Of a stretch of 64,000 nucleotides of DNA, positions 1-9,251 are shown one piece after another. How positions within the stretch are numbered: the stretch's first letter is position 1; each line of letters begins with the position of its first letter. The translations under genes and the position numbers were made by a program. The stretch covers positions 62,001-126,000 of the forward strand of contig NZ_MKQR01000021.1 of NCBI RefSeq assembly GCF_001940455.1, given 5' to 3'. The notes below the pieces were generated by a model that worked only from the letters and a program-made list of their open reading frames with translations, was not told the DNA's origin and made no database searches. The stretch is from Actinokineospora bangkokensis. GTDB taxonomy: Bacteria > Actinomycetota > Actinomycetes > Mycobacteriales > Pseudonocardiaceae.

Positions 1-878
1 ACCGGCAGCAGGTTCGTCGACCCGTCGGACAGGCGCACCCCCGTCCCGGCCGCGCCGACCTGCATGGCGTGCTTGGCGAAGTCGGCGGCCGGGTGGTCGA
101 GGTGCTGGCTGCCCGCGCCGAGCCCGCACGCGGCGGTGTAGTCGTAGGTGCCGAAGTGCAGCCCGGTGACCCGGCCGGAGCCCGCGGCGATCAACCGGGG
201 GACGGCGAACCGGCCCTCGCCGTCGACCACCGCCTGGGTGGTCTCGACCTGGATCTCGAAGCCGAGCCGGTCGAGGCCCAGCGCGGTCTCCAGCAGCGTC
301 AGCACCCCCACCAGGGTCTCGACCTGCTCGGGCATCGTCACCTTGGGGAAGGTGATGGTGAACCCGGGAGGCGGCGCGCCCAGCTCGGTGAGCAGCAGGT
401 CGAGGGTGCGCAGGCCGCGGGTGAGCAGTTCCGGGGTGTCGAAGGACTTCATCCGGATGCCGCTGCTGAGCAGGCCCCAGCCGCGGAGCAGGGCCGCCGC
501 GCGCAGGGCGTCGGCGTCCTCGGCGGCGTCGGCGCGGGTGCCGTAGCCGTCCTCGAAGTCGACCCGCAGGTCCTCGACCGGTTCGGCGGCCAGCTTCTCC
601 CGCACCCGCTGGTGGACCGGTCCGGCCAGGGCGTCGTCGAGGTCGAGCAGGGCGGCCAGGTCGGCGGCGGAGGGCAGGTGCTCGTCGAGGGCGGCCAGCG
701 CGGCGGCGCCCCACGCCGCCGGGGTGCCCGCGTCCACGCGGTCGGCGGGCACGTAGCAGGTGTGCACGGGCTGGCGGGTGCCCGGGTCGCCGGGGTAGCG
801 GGCGGCGCGCTCGGCGTCCGGGGCGGCGAGGCGGGCGGTGGCGGCGGCCAGCAGCGCCGGGTCGAGGGAGGTCGGCAT
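1..878 (-). CDS. DUF6986 / citrate lyase beta-like protein (partial, 3' end outside window)
   Basis: The reading frame starts with ATG at 878 and runs off the left edge, giving about 292 codons. It begins MPTSLDPALLAAATARLAAP and contains a VDFEDGYG segment (near residue 110), a TITFPKV segment and a LEIQVETTQAVVD segment. These resemble the TIM-barrel HpcH/HpaI-citrate lyase fold, in which acidic residues bind the metal. It follows aceB with only three bases between, so the two are almost certainly co-transcribed and probably translationally coupled. Placement beside malate synthase suggests a role in C2/C4 acid metabolism; the exact substrate is unknown. The missing C-terminus prevents a full check of the catalytic residues. 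Confidence 0.75.
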   Translation of the reverse strand, partial: MPTSLDPALLAAATARLAAPDAERAARYPGDPGTRQPVHTCYVPADRVDAGTPAAWGAAALAALDEHLPSAADLAALLDLDDALAGPVHQRVREKLAAEPVEDLRVDFEDGYGTRADAAEDADALRAAALLRGWGLLSSGIRMKSFDTPELLTRGLRTLDLLLTELGAPPPGFTITFPKVTMPEQVETLVGVLTLLETALGLDRLGFEIQVETTQAVVDGEGRFAVPRLIAAGSGRVTGLHFGTYDYTAACGLGAGSQHLDHPAADFAKHAMQVGAAGTGVRLSDGSTNLLP

Positions 879-881
879 GCC

Positions 882-2456
882 TCAGATCCGCTCGTAGGCC
901 GGGACGGTCAGGAAGTCCGGGTAGTCCTCGGCCAGGGCCACCTGCTCGAACAGCTCCGCGGCCACGTCGAGGTCGGGCAGGTCGGCCAGGTCGGCGCGCA
1001 CCTCGGCCAGCACCCCGCGCACCAGGTCGGCGGTGACGGTGTCCCCGGTGTCGAGGACGGTGCCGTTGCGCACCCACTGCCACACCTGCGACCGGGAGAT
1101 CTCGGCGGTGGCGGCGTCCTCCATCAGGTTGTGGATCGCCGCGGCGCCGTTGCCGCCCAACCACGACGACAGGTAGCGGATGCCCACGTCGATCGCCGAC
1201 CGCAGGCCCGCGGCGGTGGCGCCGCCCGGCGCGCTCGCCAGGTCCAGCAGGTCGCCCGCGGCGACGGTGACGTCCGCGCGCAGCCGGTCGAGCTGGTTGG
1301 GGCGGTCGCCGAGCACGCCGTCGAAGACCTCGCGGCACACCGGCACCAGGTCGGGGTGGGCGACCCAGGAGCCGTCGAACCCGTCCCCGGCCTCGCGGCC
1401 CTTGTCCTCGCGCACCTTCGCCAGCGCCCGCGCGGTGACCTCGGGGTCGCGCCGGTTGGGGATGAACGCGGCCATGCCGCCCATGGCGAACGCCCCGCGC
1501 TTGTGGCAGGTGCGCACCAGCAGCTCGGTGTAGGCGCGCATGAACGGGGCCGTCATGGTGACGCTGTCGCGGTCGGGCAGCACGAACCCCGGCCCGGCGT
1601 CGCGGAAGTACTTGATGAGGCTGAACAGGTAGTCCCAGCGGCCCGCGTTGAGGCCCGCGGCGTGGTCGCGCAGCTCGTAGAGGATCTCCTCCATCTCGAA
1701 CGCGGCCGGGATGGTCTCGATGAGCACGGTGGCGCGGACGGTGCCGTGCGGGATGCCCAGCTCGCGCTCGGCGTGGGTGAACACCTCGTCCCACAGCCGG
1801 GCTTCGAGGTGGCCCTCCACCTTGGGCAGGTAGTAGTAGGGCCCGGCGCCGCGCGCCAGCGACTCGGCGGCGTTGTGGAAGAAGTGCAGGCCGAAGTCGA
1901 CCAGCGCGCCCACCGCGCGCTCCCCGTCAACCAGCAGGTGCTTCTCGTCGAGGTGCCACCCGCGCGGGCGCACCACGATCGTCGCGGGGCGCACGCCGGG
2001 GTCCAGCGCGTAGGTCTTGCCCTGGGGGGAGGTGAACTCGATCCGCCCGCGCACGGCGTCGAACAGGTTCACCTGACCGGACACGACGTTCACCCAGTGC
2101 GGGGTGTTGGCGTCCTCCAGGTCGGCCAGCCACACCCGGGCGCCGGAGTTGAGGGCGTTGATCGCCATCTTGCGCTCGGTGGGCCCGGTGATCTCCACCC
2201 GCCGGTCGCGCAGCGCCTCCGGGGCGGGCGCCACCCGCCACTCGGCCTCGCGCACCGCCCGGGTCTCGGGCAGGAAGTCCAGCGACCGCTCGGCCGCGGC
2301 CCGCTCCCGCTTGGCGGCGCGGGCGCGCAGCAGCTCGTCGCGGCGCCCGGCGAAGGCGGTGTGCAGCCCGGCGACGAACGCCAGCGCCGCGGGGGTGAGC
2401 ACCTCCCCGCCGCGCTCGACGTCCGGCCCGGTGATCTCGATCGCGCTGTCGGCCAT
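882..2456 (-). CDS. aceB: malate synthase A
   Basis: Malate synthase (524 aa) condenses glyoxylate with acetyl-CoA to malate in the glyoxylate bypass. The family signature is clear: [20 protein letters not shown], then [17 protein letters not shown], close to the malate synthase pattern KDHxxGLNxGRWDY. The N-terminal [18 protein letters not shown] and WLADLEDAN segments are also typical. Length fits the A form (about 530 aa), not the 720-aa G form. The ATG lies 28 nt after the preceding regulator gene and has no obvious purine-rich ribosome site, so expression may depend on coupling or on a short leader. No isocitrate lyase gene lies in the window. Confidence 0.95.
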   Translation of the reverse strand: MADSAIEITGPDVERGGEVLTPAALAFVAGLHTAFAGRRDELLRARAAKRERAAAERSLDFLPETRAVREAEWRVAPAPEALRDRRVEITGPTERKMAINALNSGARVWLADLEDANTPHWVNVVSGQVNLFDAVRGRIEFTSPQGKTYALDPGVRPATIVVRPRGWHLDEKHLLVDGERAVGALVDFGLHFFHNAAESLARGAGPYYYLPKVEGHLEARLWDEVFTHAERELGIPHGTVRATVLIETIPAAFEMEEILYELRDHAAGLNAGRWDYLFSLIKYFRDAGPGFVLPDRDSVTMTAPFMRAYTELLVRTCHKRGAFAMGGMAAFIPNRRDPEVTARALAKVREDKGREAGDGFDGSWVAHPDLVPVCREVFDGVLGDRPNQLDRLRADVTVAAGDLLDLASAPGGATAAGLRSAIDVGIRYLSSWLGGNGAAAIHNLMEDAATAEISRSQVWQWVRNGTVLDTGDTVTADLVRGVLAEVRADLADLPDLDVAAELFEQVALAEDYPDFLTVPAYERI

Positions 2457-2484
2457 GCGGACATACTGACCGCTGGGCCGGGTT

Positions 2485-3153
2485 TCAGGTACCCGTGGCC
2501 CGACCGGGTGGCGTCGAGAGCAGCCGGTGGCGCACGGCGAGCGCGGCCGCCTCCACCCGCGAGTGCACGCCCAGCTTGGTCAGCAGCGCCCGCACGTGGG
2601 TGCGCACGGTGGTGGCCGAGACGCCGAGCCCGGACGCCATCGCCGCGGTGCCCGCACCCTCGACGAGCAGGGCCAGGCACTCGCGCTCGCGCGGGGTGAG
2701 GTGGGCGGCGAGGGCGTGCGCGGCGGCGGTGTCGGGGGCCTGGCGCGGGGCCCGCCCGGTGGGCACCTCCACGACCACCTCGCCGTCGAGCACCCGGTGC
2801 AGCGCGTGGGCGAGATCACGGACGGCGCAGGTCTTGTGCAGGTACCCGGCGGCGCCCGCGGCGAGCGCCCGGCGCACCGACGCCCCGTCGGCGGCACCGG
2901 TCAGCACGACGACCCGGGTGCCGGGGGCCGCGGCGGCGAAGGAGGGCAGCGCGGCGAGGGCGTCGCCGTCGGGCAGGGCGCGCTCCACGACGAGCACGCG
3001 CGGCCCGCAGTCGCGGACCGCGGCCAGCGCCCCGGCCAGCGTCGTCACCGGGCGCACCAGGAACCCGTGGCCGCCCAGCGCGGGGGCGAGCGCCTCGGCC
3101 ACGACGGCGTGCCCGTCGCAGAGCACGACCTCGGGCGGCTCGGTGCGGGTCAG
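2485..3153 (-). CDS. NarL/LuxR-type response regulator with atypical receiver
   Basis: An N-terminal receiver-like domain is followed by a LuxR helix-turn-helix ([20 protein letters not shown] then [20 protein letters not shown]), so this is a DNA-binding regulator. The receiver looks degenerate: the first acidic pocket reads LCDGH and the expected phospho-acceptor Asp is Glu ([14 protein letters not shown]), while the conserved Lys is kept (YLHKT). The start is uncertain. GTG at 3126 would cut into the first beta strand. CTG at 3153 overlaps the sortase stop as CTGA and is preceded by a GGGGGGA ribosome site, so it is preferred here. The gene sits between the sortase and aceB, and no partner kinase is nearby. 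Confidence 0.8.
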   Translation of the reverse strand: MTRTEPPEVVLCDGHAVVAEALAPALGGHGFLVRPVTTLAGALAAVRDCGPRVLVVERALPDGDALAALPSFAAAAPGTRVVVLTGAADGASVRRALAAGAAGYLHKTCAVRDLAHALHRVLDGEVVVEVPTGRAPRQAPDTAAAHALAAHLTPRERECLALLVEGAGTAAMASGLGVSATTVRTHVRALLTKLGVHSRVEAAALAVRHRLLSTPPGRATGT

Positions 3154-3785
3154 CGGGTTCCCCCCGGGTCGGGCACGGCCGAGACGATGACGTTGTCCCG
3201 GTAGCTGCGGACGGACCTGTCGAAGGTGCCGCCGCAGGTGACCAGGCGCAACTCCGGGCCGGGGGTGGGCGCGTAGACCTCGGCGGTGGGGAAGGCGGCC
3301 TTGGGCGACTGGGTGGTGCCGGTGACGCGGAACCGGGCCGTGGAGCCGTCCGCCCGGCCCACCTCCACCGCGTCGCCGGGGCGCAGGTCGACCAGCTTCC
3401 AGAACACCCCCGGCCCGGCGTGCGAGTCGACGTGGCCCGCGAGCAGCGCCGGGCCGACCGAGCCGGGCGCGGCCCCCGCGGCGAACCAGCCCGCGACGGC
3501 GGCCGACTCCGGCGGCACCAGGGCGCCGGTGCCGTCGACGGCCAGGTCGACCACGTCGGTGTCGACGCCGATGGCCGGGATGCGCAGGTGCGTGGGCCGC
3601 TGCGGGCTCGCGTCGGCGGTGGCGCCGTTCTCCCACGTGGGCGCGGGCCCGCTCGCGGCGTCCTGGTCGGGCACGGCGGCCCAGGGCACCGGGGCGCGCG
3701 GGGGCGCGGCGGGGTCGGGGGCGGACTGGCAGCCGCCGACCGCGAGGGCCGCGGCGACCCCGAGCGCCGTCAGCGACCGCCTCAT
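3150..3785 (-). CDS. class F sortase, lipoprotein-anchored
   Basis: A 211-aa predicted transpeptidase. The N-terminus is a short signal ending in LAVGGC, a lipobox, so it is probably a lipoprotein facing the cell wall. The sortase core has the expected His in LLAGHVDS, Cys in RLVTCGGTFD and Arg in VRSYRDNVIV. ATG at 3785 overlaps the stop of the DUF4397 gene by 4 bp (ATGA). That upstream protein has a tripartite, sorting-signal-like C-terminus and is the obvious candidate substrate. Class F sortases are typical of actinobacteria and their recognition motifs are poorly known. The substrate link is an inference from context. Confidence 0.88.
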   Translation of the reverse strand: MRRSLTALGVAAALAVGGCQSAPDPAAPPRAPVPWAAVPDQDAASGPAPTWENGATADASPQRPTHLRIPAIGVDTDVVDLAVDGTGALVPPESAAVAGWFAAGAAPGSVGPALLAGHVDSHAGPGVFWKLVDLRPGDAVEVGRADGSTARFRVTGTTQSPKAAFPTAEVYAPTPGPELRLVTCGGTFDRSVRSYRDNVIVSAVPDPGGTR

Positions 3786-4621
3786 GCCACGCGGCGCCGG
3801 ACGAGGAGGGCGAACAGGGCACCGGCGGCGCCCGCGGCGGCCAGCAGCCCGAGGGCGGCGGGCGTCGACGGCCCACCGGAGGTGCCCGCCGTGCCGCCGA
3901 AGCCGGTCTCCACACCGCCCGCCGGGACGACCTCGGCGCCCTTGGCGTCGGCCTTCACCTCGGCGACCAGCGCGCCCTGCCGCTCCAGCACCAGGACGGT
4001 GTAGACCCCGCCCGCGTCGATCGTCACCGGCAGTTCGGTGGACGTGCCGCTGGCCGGGACCACCGTGAGCCGCGGGGCGCCGGAGTCGATGAGGGCGTAG
4101 TCGGAGGCGGTGCCGAACCCCGCCTGGTCGAGCACGGTCCGCCCGGACAGGTCGATCTTGAGCTCGCCCGCGTCGGGGGCGGCGTTCACCACGCGCATCC
4201 TGGCCTGCCCCGAGGGCGGGAGGGTGATGTCGTCGGCGAGCACCTTCAGCGCCAGCCCGTCGAACTTGCCCAGGCCCGCGACGGTGTAGGCGTTGCCCTC
4301 GCCCGCGTCGAGGGTGGCGGAGATGACCGGCGCGCTCGCCGGGTCCGCGCCCGCCGGTCGCATCGCGACGGTGTAGTTGCCCGGCTCGATGCGCTGGTAG
4401 CCGGAGATGTCGCCGTAGCCGACGCCGTTGAGCTTCACCGACCAGTCCGGCCGGGCGAAGCTGGTGACGGTGACGTCCACGTCCGGGGTGTCCGGCGACA
4501 AGTGCGCCAACCGGAGGTAGGTGCCCGTCGCGGCGGCGGCGGGCAGGAACGCCGACGCGGCCCCCAGGAGGGTGGCCGCGGCGAGCAGCGGGATCAGGGT
4601 TCGGCGCAGCGTCGAGCGCAT
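3782..4621 (-). CDS. DUF4397 surface protein with C-terminal sorting-like signal
   Basis: This 279-aa protein has an N-terminal signal peptide (MRSTLRRTLIPLLAAATLLG) and a DUF4397 domain, shown by YLRLAHLSPDTPDVDVTV and MRVVNAAPDAGELKI. The C-terminus has the architecture of a cell-wall sorting signal: a Gly/Thr/Ser-rich linker with PAGGVETGFGG (residues 233-243), a hydrophobic helix at about 256-273, and an RRRVA tail. No LPXTG is present. It is the first gene of a tight leftward run, with AAGGA a few bases before the ATG. A surface-exposed adhesin or stalk role is plausible; the real function is unknown. Confidence 0.85.
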   Translation of the reverse strand: MRSTLRRTLIPLLAAATLLGAASAFLPAAAATGTYLRLAHLSPDTPDVDVTVTSFARPDWSVKLNGVGYGDISGYQRIEPGNYTVAMRPAGADPASAPVISATLDAGEGNAYTVAGLGKFDGLALKVLADDITLPPSGQARMRVVNAAPDAGELKIDLSGRTVLDQAGFGTASDYALIDSGAPRLTVVPASGTSTELPVTIDAGGVYTVLVLERQGALVAEVKADAKGAEVVPAGGVETGFGGTAGTSGGPSTPAALGLLAAAGAAGALFALLVRRRVA

Positions 4622-4714
4622 CGGGGTCCTTCGGGGGCACTGCCAGCGGGGACTGGTACCAGCGGGGATGCCCTGTTCATCGTCCGATGTGGCCGCTTGT
4701 TTCGCCCCGGCGCG

Positions 4715-7567
4715 CTACCGCGGCGCGGGGTCGCCGGGATTCGGGATGCGCCAGTCCAGGGCCGCCCCGCCTTCGGCCAGGGGCCGCACGGTCGACGGCG
4801 CGTACGGCGACCGCTGCGCCGTGACCCAGGTGCGCAGGGCCTCCAGCACGGCCGGGTCGCCCGCGGGCCTGCCGTCGACGAGGTCGACCACGACCGTGCG
4901 CAGCGGCTGCCCGGAGCCCTGCTCGGCGGCGGGGTTGAGCACCGCGCCGACGACGAGCTCGTGCTGGGCGCTGATCTCGGCCAGCACGGCCATCGCGCGG
5001 AAGTCGACCCGCCCGGCCCGCAGCTCGTCGCGCACCTGCTGGGTGGCGCGGATGCGCGGGTTGTCCGCCAGCTGCGCGCCCGCCGCGGTGCGGTCCGGCG
5101 CGGGCTGGGCGGGGCCGGTGTCGAGCAGCCGCAGCGTGAGCCCGGCGAACCGGGCGACCTCGACGCCCGCGCCGACACCGGTGCCCACCGCGTACTGGGT
5201 GTACTCGCCCTCGGGCCGCACCAGCTGGGGCGCGCGGCCGCGCAGGTCGCGCCGCAGGTCGGACAGGAGCAGCGGCGGGGCGGAGAGCGTGGCCCCGGGG
5301 GCCGCGGCGGCGAGGAACCAGTCCGCGGCGGCCGCGTGGTCGACCGGCGGCGCGGTCGGCGGCACCGCGCCCACGCCCGCGACGACGACGGCCAGGCCCG
5401 CCGCGGCGGCCAGCCCCATCGCCGCGCGGCGCGCGGGCCGCCGCTCCGCCAGCCCGTCGACCAGCGCCGTGAGCACCAGCACCGACCCGGCGAGCACGAC
5501 CGCCAGCAGCACGTCCGACCCCAGCACGGCCGAGGTCGCCGCGGTGGCCAGCAACCCGGCGGCGCCCGTGCGCGACCGCAGGCGCACCAGGCCGCCCAGC
5601 CCCAGCACGGCACCGGCGGTGAGCAGCCAGGCCCGCTGCGACCCGGTCAGCGCCGAGGTCTCCGCGGGGGCGAGCAGGCCGAGCACGCCCAGCAGCAGGG
5701 CCAGGCCCGCGCCGACGGCGAGCACGCCCGCGGCGACGGCGACGCGCTTGCGGTCGCGCAGCCGCTCCTTCGTCCCGACCCACCAGGCAGCGGTGGCCAC
5801 GGCGAACGGGATCACCAGCGCGGGCGCGGTGACGACGGCGCCCGCCACCGGGATCACCGCGATGGGCAGCGCCTTCCACCCGATCCGGGTCGCCAGCGCC
5901 AGCGGGACCGCCGCCACGGCGAGCCAGGCGGCGGCGAGCGGTCCGGCGCCGGACCCGGCCAGCACCACCAGCGCGGGCGGGCACAGCGCCACCGCCGCGG
6001 TCGCCAGCGCCGCCGCCAGCGGGTGCAGGCGCAGCACGGCGGTCGCCACGAGCAGGCCCAGCGCGATCACGACCGCGCACACCACCGACAGCTCCCGCAC
6101 GCCGGTGAGCACCGAGGCGTGCCGGTCGAAGCTGCTGGCCAGCGACCCGAACCCGGCGAACTGCGCGGTGGCGGGCGCCAGGCCCTCGGGCACGTCGCCG
6201 CCGAACCCGGCCACCCGGCCGAAGACGGCGTCGACGAGGCCGGGCTCGGTGGCCGTCGCGGGCAGCGCCGCCGCGGTGCCCGACACCCGGTGGGCCAGCC
6301 CCGCCGCGGCGGCCGCGGCGGCGACCCAGCCCACCACCGGGACCGGCCACCAGCGCCACCACGGCTTGCCCGCGGGCTCCGGGGCTGCGGTGCGCGCGGG
6401 GCTCAGCCACGGCGACCGGGCCGCGCGCTCGACGAAGGCGTGCGGCAGCGCGGCCAGGAACAGCACCGCGTCGAGCAGCCGCACGAACGGCAGGAACAGG
6501 GCGGGGGCCAGGAAGCGGGGCTGGCGGTGCCGGGCGGCCACGAGCGCGGTGAGCAGCAGGTCGGGCACCCAGACCCCGAGCAGGACCGACCACACCGATT
6601 GCAGCCCGAAGCCCACCAGGAACGGCAGCGCCACCAGCACCACCGAGGTCACCGCGCTCTCCACGGCGAACCAGCCCAGCCCGAGCACCTGCGGCCCCCG
6701 GCGCAGGCCGTTGCGCCGCACCGCCTGCCAGAACCCCACCGACCACTGCCACACCTGCCGCACGTAGCCGACGAGGGTGTCCGGGTCGCGGGTGCTCACC
6801 ACCGCGCCGCGCACGACGACGATGCGGCCCAGGCCCTTGCGGTAGACCTGGTTCGACACGTCGAAGTCGGCGGTGGCCAGCCCCTCGGGAGCCAGGTCGA
6901 GGTCGGTGAGCACGCTGGTGCGGAACATCCGCGCCGGGCTGGGCAGCAGCCGGGCGGCCTCGCCGTTGGGGCGGGTGCGGATGATCGTCAGCAGCGCCTG
7001 GGTGAGGGCGTTGGCGCGGGCGCGGAACGCGGTGAGCAGCGCGCCGAACGGGGTGCGGCGGGCGGTGGTCCAGTCCGTGCGGGCGAACCCGGCGATGGCC
7101 ACGACCTCGGGGTCGTCGAACATCGGCAGGGTGCGGTCGAGGTAGGCCGGGTGCGGGCGGTGGTCGACGTCGAGCAGCAGGGCGTAGTCGTACTCGTCGA
7201 CGAGGTGGAACCCGTCGAGCGCGGTGGTGGCCGCGGCGGCGCGGCCCAGCGGCTTGGCCGTCTCGACGACGTTGACCCCGAGGTCGCGGGCCAGGGCGGC
7301 GGTGCGGTCGGTGGAGTCGTCGGAGACGACGTAGACGTCCTCGGCGGCGACCATGCGGGTGGCCGAGGCGATCGCGTCGGCGATGTCGGCCTCGGCGTCG
7401 TGCGCGGTGATCACGACGGCCACGTCGCCGTGCCTGGCCCCGGCGCGCGGCCTGCGCACGCCCGCCAGCGACCCGCGCTCGCGGTCCCGGCGCAGCACCC
7501 CGAGCAGGGCGTTGACCAGCGGACCGATCCCCACCACGAGCAGCGCCAGCAACCAGGCTGGAATCAC
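4715..7567 (-). CDS. large membrane family 2 glycosyltransferase
   Basis: The protein has 950 aa. After one N-terminal helix (WLLALLVVGIGPLVNALLG) comes a GT-A domain at about residues 45-300 with VAVVITAHDAEADI, a DDSTDRT segment and the metal-binding LLLDVDHRPH. A QVWQWSVGFWQ motif resembles the QxxRW region of processive GT2 enzymes. It is followed by many hydrophobic helices (about residues 320-730) and a soluble C-terminal domain of about 220 residues. The layout suggests polymer synthesis or transfer of a sugar onto a lipid or wall acceptor at the membrane. The substrate cannot be read from the sequence. It stands alone on the minus strand. Confidence 0.85.
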   Translation of the reverse strand: MIPAWLLALLVVGIGPLVNALLGVLRRDRERGSLAGVRRPRAGARHGDVAVVITAHDAEADIADAIASATRMVAAEDVYVVSDDSTDRTAALARDLGVNVVETAKPLGRAAAATTALDGFHLVDEYDYALLLDVDHRPHPAYLDRTLPMFDDPEVVAIAGFARTDWTTARRTPFGALLTAFRARANALTQALLTIIRTRPNGEAARLLPSPARMFRTSVLTDLDLAPEGLATADFDVSNQVYRKGLGRIVVVRGAVVSTRDPDTLVGYVRQVWQWSVGFWQAVRRNGLRRGPQVLGLGWFAVESAVTSVVLVALPFLVGFGLQSVWSVLLGVWVPDLLLTALVAARHRQPRFLAPALFLPFVRLLDAVLFLAALPHAFVERAARSPWLSPARTAAPEPAGKPWWRWWPVPVVGWVAAAAAAAGLAHRVSGTAAALPATATEPGLVDAVFGRVAGFGGDVPEGLAPATAQFAGFGSLASSFDRHASVLTGVRELSVVCAVVIALGLLVATAVLRLHPLAAALATAAVALCPPALVVLAGSGAGPLAAAWLAVAAVPLALATRIGWKALPIAVIPVAGAVVTAPALVIPFAVATAAWWVGTKERLRDRKRVAVAAGVLAVGAGLALLLGVLGLLAPAETSALTGSQRAWLLTAGAVLGLGGLVRLRSRTGAAGLLATAATSAVLGSDVLLAVVLAGSVLVLTALVDGLAERRPARRAAMGLAAAAGLAVVVAGVGAVPPTAPPVDHAAAADWFLAAAAPGATLSAPPLLLSDLRRDLRGRAPQLVRPEGEYTQYAVGTGVGAGVEVARFAGLTLRLLDTGPAQPAPDRTAAGAQLADNPRIRATQQVRDELRAGRVDFRAMAVLAEISAQHELVVGAVLNPAAEQGSGQPLRTVVVDLVDGRPAGDPAVLEALRTWVTAQRSPYAPSTVRPLAEGGAALDWRIPNPGDPAPR

Positions 7568-7681
7568 GAGCGAACCCCACTGTTCTCACCGGGACGGGAC
7601 CGACCGGCCGTCCGCCGACCGAGTGTCACTCACCGTAGGCGTCATTGCCACCATTGGGGTCAGCCCCCGGTATGAGATTCG

Positions 7682-8365
7682 CTACGACGACCGGGGGAGA
7701 TCGCCCCGCTGGGGCACCAGTCCCGCCGCCCGCCCGGCGCTGACGGCGGCCAAACGCGAGTGGACGCCGAGTTTGCCGTACAGCGCGTGGGTGTGTGTAC
7801 GCACCGTGTTCGACGACAGCCCCAGCCGCACCGCGATCTCCGGCCCCCGCAACCCGTCCACCAGCGCCGCCAGCACCTCCCGCTCCCGCCCCGACAGCGC
7901 CGCCAGCGGGTCGCGCCCCTCCCGGTACCGCGCCACCTCGTCCCGGAACGCCCGCAGCACCGCCCCCAGGTGCTCCGGCGGGTACCAGCCCTGCCCGCGG
8001 GCCACCCCCCGCACGACCTCGACCACGCGCTCCACCCCCTCCGCCTTCGGCACCCACGCGTCCGCACCGGCCCGCGCCGCCGCCACCACCCGCGCGGTGT
8101 CCACGAGCCCGGACAGCACCACCAACCGGGCCTGCGGCGCCCCCCGCCGCACCGCGTCGAACAACTCGCCCTCGTCCACCCGGGAGGTGTCCGGGTCCAC
8201 CGACACCACCGCGGGCCGGTCCCGCTCCAACCGGGACACCAGGTCCGGGTCGTCGGTGGCGCCCCGCCCCACCACCCACAGGTCCGCCACCTCGGCCAAC
8301 CGGGCGGCCAGCGCCTCGGTCACCAGCTCGTGATCGTCGACCAGCCACAGCCGCACCAGTTCCAC
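7682..8365 (-). CDS. NarL/LuxR-type response regulator
   Basis: A 227-aa regulator with a receiver domain (LWLVDDHELVTEAL, acceptor region VVSVDPDTS, Lys in AWVPKAEG) and a C-terminal LuxR DNA-binding domain (LSGREREVLAALVDG and SSNTVRTHTHALYGKLGVHS). I chose GTG at 8365, giving VELVRLWLVDDHE; longer in-frame extension runs into Arg/Gly-rich sequence overlapping repeat family 3. GTG at 8371 is an equal alternative. It is an orphan, with no histidine kinase nearby. It lies downstream of the ECF sigma/anti-sigma pair on the same strand, separated by about 235 bp of repeat DNA. Confidence 0.85.
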   Translation of the reverse strand: MELVRLWLVDDHELVTEALAARLAEVADLWVVGRGATDDPDLVSRLERDRPAVVSVDPDTSRVDEGELFDAVRRGAPQARLVVLSGLVDTARVVAAARAGADAWVPKAEGVERVVEVVRGVARGQGWYPPEHLGAVLRAFRDEVARYREGRDPLAALSGREREVLAALVDGLRGPEIAVRLGLSSNTVRTHTHALYGKLGVHSRLAAVSAGRAAGLVPQRGDLPRSS

Positions 8366-8424
8366 GCCCACACCGTGCCCCACCCCGCACCCCGCGACCA
8401 CCCCGCGCCGCCCCACCACGAACC

Positions 8425-8552
8425 GCAATCCCCTACCACGAACCGCAGTGCGGCGGTGAAATCTACCCACAGGCCCCGGGGGACCCCCGATTTCCATCCT
8501 CGCGCAGGGGACCGACAGAACAGTGCCCGGAGCCAGGGGTTGTCCACAGGCC
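8425..8552. repeat. dispersed repeat family 3, copy A
   Basis: The stretch shares an ordered set of blocks with 57480-57604: CTACCAC(G/A)AA, a TC(T/C)A(C)CCACAG-like block, a GGGA(C/T)CCCCCGATTTCCATCC block, CCGACA, and a final GTTGTCCACAG. Spacing between blocks varies, as expected of an old or RNA-like element. The 3' block holds the 9-mer TTGTCCACA at 8540-8548, which matches the actinobacterial DnaA box. It fills the gap between the anti-sigma gene and the LuxR gene. No ORF is convincing here. Confidence 0.6.
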
Positions 8553-8600
8553 GGCCGAGCGAGGGCAGGCCGAGCGCGGACGGGTCAGGGGCGGGGCGGG

Positions 8601-9251
8601 TCAGGCCGGCGCGGGGACGTCGACCAGGACGCGGTCGTCGTCGGTGACGACCTCGACGCGGTCGATGGCGGAGCGGGTGATGGAGGTGCTGCCGGGGATG
8701 ACCTCGTCCTGCAGGGAGCTGCTGGACCACCAGCCCGCGACCTCGCGGTTGCCGTCGCGGCCGCGGACGACGAGCTTGCAGGGCTTGCCGGGGGGCACGT
8801 CGCGCAGGGTGAGCTTGACCTCGGTGCCCCAGGCGCGGTCGATGAGCTGGACGTCGGCGCGCACGCCGCTGGTGGAGTCGGTGGCCGACCAGCTGACGCC
8901 GGGGCCCGCGGGGTCGCCCGCGCGCAGCAGGGAGTAGCCGATGACGCCGCCGACGGCGAGGGCGACGACCGCGGCGGCGGCGCTGAGCAGCACCCGGTGG
9001 CGGGCCCAGCGGCCGGGTGCCGCCGGGGCGGGGGCGGGCACGACGGCGAGGTCGGCCGCGGTGGGCTCGACGGCGTCCTCGAAGTCCTCGACGCCCACCC
9101 GGTGCAGCAGCCCGGGCAGCGGCGACAGCCGCACCAGCTCGGCGCGGCAGTCCGCGCAGCCTGCGAGGTGGGCCTCGAAGTCGGCCCGCTCGGCCGGGTC
9201 GAGCGCACCCAGCAGGTACGCCCCGAGTGACGTGGTCCGCGCGCAGGTCAC
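8601..9251 (-). CDS. zinc-finger anti-sigma factor (membrane)
   Basis: This 216-aa protein has an N-terminal zf-HC2/ZAS-type motif, FEAHLAGCADC (HxxxCxxC), preceded by TCARTTSLGAYLLGALDPAE. A single transmembrane helix (about residues 85-105, VLLSAAAAVVALAVGG) leads to an extracytoplasmic beta-rich domain of about 110 residues. This is the layout of a membrane anti-sigma factor that holds its ECF sigma partner at the membrane. The GTG start at 9251 overlaps the stop of the sigma gene (GTGA), which assures coupled synthesis. The outer domain contains one Cys (GKPCKL). The signal sensed is unknown. Confidence 0.87.
   Translation of the reverse strand: MTCARTTSLGAYLLGALDPAERADFEAHLAGCADCRAELVRLSPLPGLLHRVGVEDFEDAVEPTAADLAVVPAPAPAAPGRWARHRVLLSAAAAVVALAVGGVIGYSLLRAGDPAGPGVSWSATDSTSGVRADVQLIDRAWGTEVKLTLRDVPPGKPCKLVVRGRDGNREVAGWWSSSSLQDEVIPGSTSITRSAIDRVEVVTDDDRVLVDVPAPA

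Noticed and set aside
4502-7675. Plus-strand open frame opposite the glycosyltransferase gene
   Set aside because: It is Arg/Gly/His-rich and antisense to a gene with clear GT2 motifs, so it is a composition artefact.
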